From Cyanoderma ruficeps (Eukaryota; Chordata; Aves; Passeriformes; Timaliidae): 64,000 nucleotides of DNA. The stretch lies in the NCBI GenBank assembly GCA_008694505.1, contig VZDJ01007749.1:4120941-4184940 (forward strand), given 5' to 3'. The notes below the pieces were generated by a model. That model searched no databases. It was not told the origin of the DNA and worked only from the letters and a program-made list of their open reading frames with translations. The position numbers and the translations under genes are program-made. Position 1 is the stretch's first letter; each line of letters starts with the position of its first letter. Below, in pieces: positions 61,741 through 64,000 of this stretch.

Positions 61741-62627
61741 TGCTTCCATCTCCTAACATCAAGTATATTTTTAAACTATAAACACTTATACATTTATAGC
61801 ATTTTTCCTATGCTGCATCTGAAATATATATGTATTTTAGTCCTCTGATCTCTGCTGTGCTAACTCAGCACAGCATATATTTTTGTATATGATTTGTACT
61901 GCCTAGGGCACCTTTTTTTCTGACTTCTCGGAAACAGTTAATGCTGAGGCTCTGGCCATCTCTGATGTACTTAATGCACCAAGGACACAGTGTTGTCTTT
62001 ATGTGACAGTTACTGTCTGTCCCTTTGTGGCCAGAAACCAGATAGAAAATTCAGACTACAGATTTAACAGATCATTTGCCTTGAGTAAGAAGGAGCAGCT
62101 TATTTTGCTGAAGAAGGAAGCTCTTGCACAGATAATGGTCCCTAGATAGCCTAAGATTTAATTATCATGGAAGTCATTTTAGTCTGCAAATTCCCATTTT
62201 GAATATTCTGAAAACTGGTTGCATTCATATCTGAACTCTGGGTTCTGCTACTGTCCATTTGCAAGCAAAATGCGGATCCAGACCTGAGCATCCAACAACT
62301 TTGGTGGTTGAATCACTAGAGATGTATGACCAAATTCAGAAATAATGATTCTGTTCCACAGATTTTCATTCACGGTGAAACCCACAGAATGTGGGCTACA
62401 TGTGTGCAAAGATTTGCACAAATGACAGCCACTACCCTTTTATGCAGAGAACAGAAAACAACTTTTGATTCCTTCCCACAGCCTTTTAAGCTTCATGCTG
62501 AAATGCTGATCAGTTTTTCTCAGACAGGTGCAATTAAGTCTTTTCTTCAGGTAGTTAACTCTGTAAATTCAATTATCATTTTCCAAATTTTAAGTTAAGC
62601 TGCTACTATAGTAACAGATAGAGTAAG

Positions 62628-62760
62628 TGTGAAGGTTTGAGGGGGATGAGTCCCTCCTCAACAAAGTGAGAAGCACAGAAAGATGCACAGGTGGGAGGCA
62701 CAGTGGACTATAAAACAGGACCTATGAGAGAAGACTCATGCTGCTCTAGGAGAAAAGGAA
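62628..62760 (+). mobile_element. Possible LTR-like start with TATA box
   Basis: The sequence tgtgaaggtttgaggggg starts with TG, as LTRs do, and is followed 80 bp later by TATAAAAC (62709-62716). The segment through about 63.3 kb is richer in GC and CpG than its surroundings. I could not find the matching end, a target-site duplication or retroviral coding, so this is only a suggestion. Confidence 0.2.
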
Positions 62761-63158
62761 CTGCCCAGAGCTATGGAGCCAGAGTGAAATGAGTTGCACA
62801 GTAGAGCACCAGGAACAGAAAGGAAGGGTACTGGATGTGAGACTAAGGAGAGGGAACAGATTTGTGGAGATGTGATTTATAACCTGGAACCACTTAGCAA
62901 ACCTTCCTCTCTTCATTTTCCTCCTTCTGTGCTTATAATTACCCCTGAGTAGAAAGAGTTTCCAGAAGCAAACCCATGTCAGGAGGTGGACGTACCACAC
63001 GTACCGAGGCTTCCCTCCCTCCTGATGCCTTTCCCGAAAGCCGCTCCTGGCAGTCCCGCCACTAATCCGTCTCAGTGATAGGGTTTCACAAAGCACCAAG
63101 CATGCTCTTGGCAGGCAAACTGTTTGTGCATCTGGATGTAATAAGGAGCTAGACTCCA

Positions 63159-63246
63159 GCTGATGTGGTGGCTCAGCGCAGGGAGCCACCAGGCGCGGGA
63201 TGGTCAGTTTTTTCCTGCTGCCTGAGTTCAAATCGCAGCAGCACAT
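63159..63246 (+). repeat. tRNA-like segment with A-box and B-box matches (possible SINE or tRNA relic)
   Basis: An 8-bp perfect hairpin, ggtggctc/gagccacc with an 8-nt loop (63167-63190), resembles a D arm and contains an A-box-like TGGCTCAGCGCAGG. GTTCAAATC at 63226-63234 is an exact B-box match, and four of five T-stem pairs around it can form. Against it: no clear anticodon arm is visible, and a run of six T at 63208-63213 between the boxes would end Pol III transcription early. It may be a decayed tRNA-derived SINE. Confidence 0.3.
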
Positions 63247-64000
63247 TGGAAGCTGCTCGTGGTGTGAGCCTCGCAGTGAAAACAGCCAGGCCACAGGGAA
63301 GGAAGGGAAAGGAAGGTCACTGGGAGTCAAAGGAACAGCTGCTCTCTGGCTACGAGACTCAGAAGGGTGTGACTATCTCCCACCAGTGGGAGTAGCCAAG
63401 TGCCCTCAACAAGGATGGAGCTAGCCAGGAAGCATCCCAGTCCCAGAGGCTAAGAAACAAAGAATGAAGAAGATGAGGAAGAGATCCCCCAGGGGTGGGG
63501 GAGAAGAGATGTGGGCCCAGCTGGGATTGTGAACAAGGAGAAGGTCAGCACAGAGTCCTGATGGTACTCCATTGGTGCATGGATATACTTCCTTGGAGGC
63601 TTTTGATTTAACCTTTATCACTGCAGGAAGACCCCAGCATTGCCCAAGCTGGGCTGCTGCTGCTTTCCTGAGGGTAGTGTTAGCATAAGGGTGGCACTGG
63701 AGTAACACCAGCTCTCCCAGCCAGCAGCACATGCTCAGAGGGACAGCTCCATGTAGGGTATAGCTGGCCTCTGGTCTTCAGCACTTCTGTGCAGCAGAAG
63801 ATGGCAGGATTTTAGTAGGAAAGGAAGTTCCTTTGGGAATACTCTGAAATGAACTGTGCTCAAACCAGCTCACATCAGTTTTCAGGATCCCAGATGCAAC
63901 TTTTGTTATTCTCTCCAGCCCTGCACCAGTACAAGGCATTTCCTCCTGACCTCACATCTTCACTGCACACACACACAGAAATAAAGGAGACCAACAATGA

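Larger units (their letters stand above)
55150..62620. other. Intergenic DNA, no gene recognised
   Basis: AT-rich DNA with the MIR-like remnant at 56.03 kb, a long T-run near 58604-58627, a GA microsatellite and N gap at 60.8 kb, and a possible L2-type tail at 61.69 kb. No open frame shows family resemblance. Confidence 0.65.

Noticed and set aside
62746..63330. 194-codon minus-strand frame as a gene
   Set aside because: No family resemblance, no splice or promoter support, and it overlaps the tRNA-like segment.
33000..64000. SRD5A2, the expected neighbour by mammalian gene order
   Set aside because: None of the open frames shows recognisable steroid reductase segments; it may lie further to the right.
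1..64000. CRISPR arrays, operons, prophages or other prokaryotic systems
   Set aside because: The window is vertebrate DNA with spliced exons; no regularly spaced repeats or bacterial gene layout is present.

Overview
The window is vertebrate genomic DNA, almost certainly from a bird. It has long AT-rich introns, several CR1 retroposon fragments, sparse short repeats and two runs of N. One protein gene is recognisable. It is xanthine dehydrogenase/oxidase (XDH) on the minus strand, from its start codon at 32328 down to the left edge. Twenty-two exons fit together with conserved splice sites and phases. They total 2403 coding bases, an uninterrupted 801-codon frame with no stop or frameshift. 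The protein resembles what I recall of chicken XDH very closely. The remaining C-terminal part (about 550 residues by analogy with the family), which holds most of the molybdopterin active site, lies beyond position 1.

Layout from left to right: exons 22 to 18 (66-6369, start of the molybdenum domain); exons 17 to 10 (7046-15090, linker and FAD domain); exons 9 to 7 (16355-17817, a Cys-rich linker present as two tandem 69-nt exons); exons 6 to 2 (19573-25368, the two [2Fe-2S] domains); a 6.9-kb intron 1; exon 1 with the start codon (32275-32328); and a candidate TATA promoter near 32592-32600. From about 32.7 kb to 64 kb I find no convincing protein gene. This reads as intergenic DNA upstream of XDH, with a roughly 1.06-kb CR1 copy (43199-44265), an ancient MIR-like SINE remnant near 56.03 kb, local tandem repeats, two GC-rich patches (41.8-42.35 kb and 54.1-55.15 kb), and a CpG-richer 62.6-63.3 kb segment with LTR-like and tRNA-like signals.

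Main points of interest: (1) exons 7 and 8 look like an ancient in-frame exon duplication that doubles the CC/CC cysteine linker between the Fe/S and FAD domains; (2) introns 2 and 3, flanking the exon for three Fe/S cysteines, both carry minor-spliceosome (U12-type) signals, with GTATCC donors and CCTTAAT branch sites 13-15 nt from the acceptor, in a gene whose other donors are ordinary; (3) the 5' splice site of exon 17 has been tandemly duplicated, creating a frame-shifting decoy donor 20 nt into the intron. Exon calls rest on translation and splice logic read by eye. Comparisons with human, bovine and chicken XDH are from memory of those proteins and were not run as alignments.
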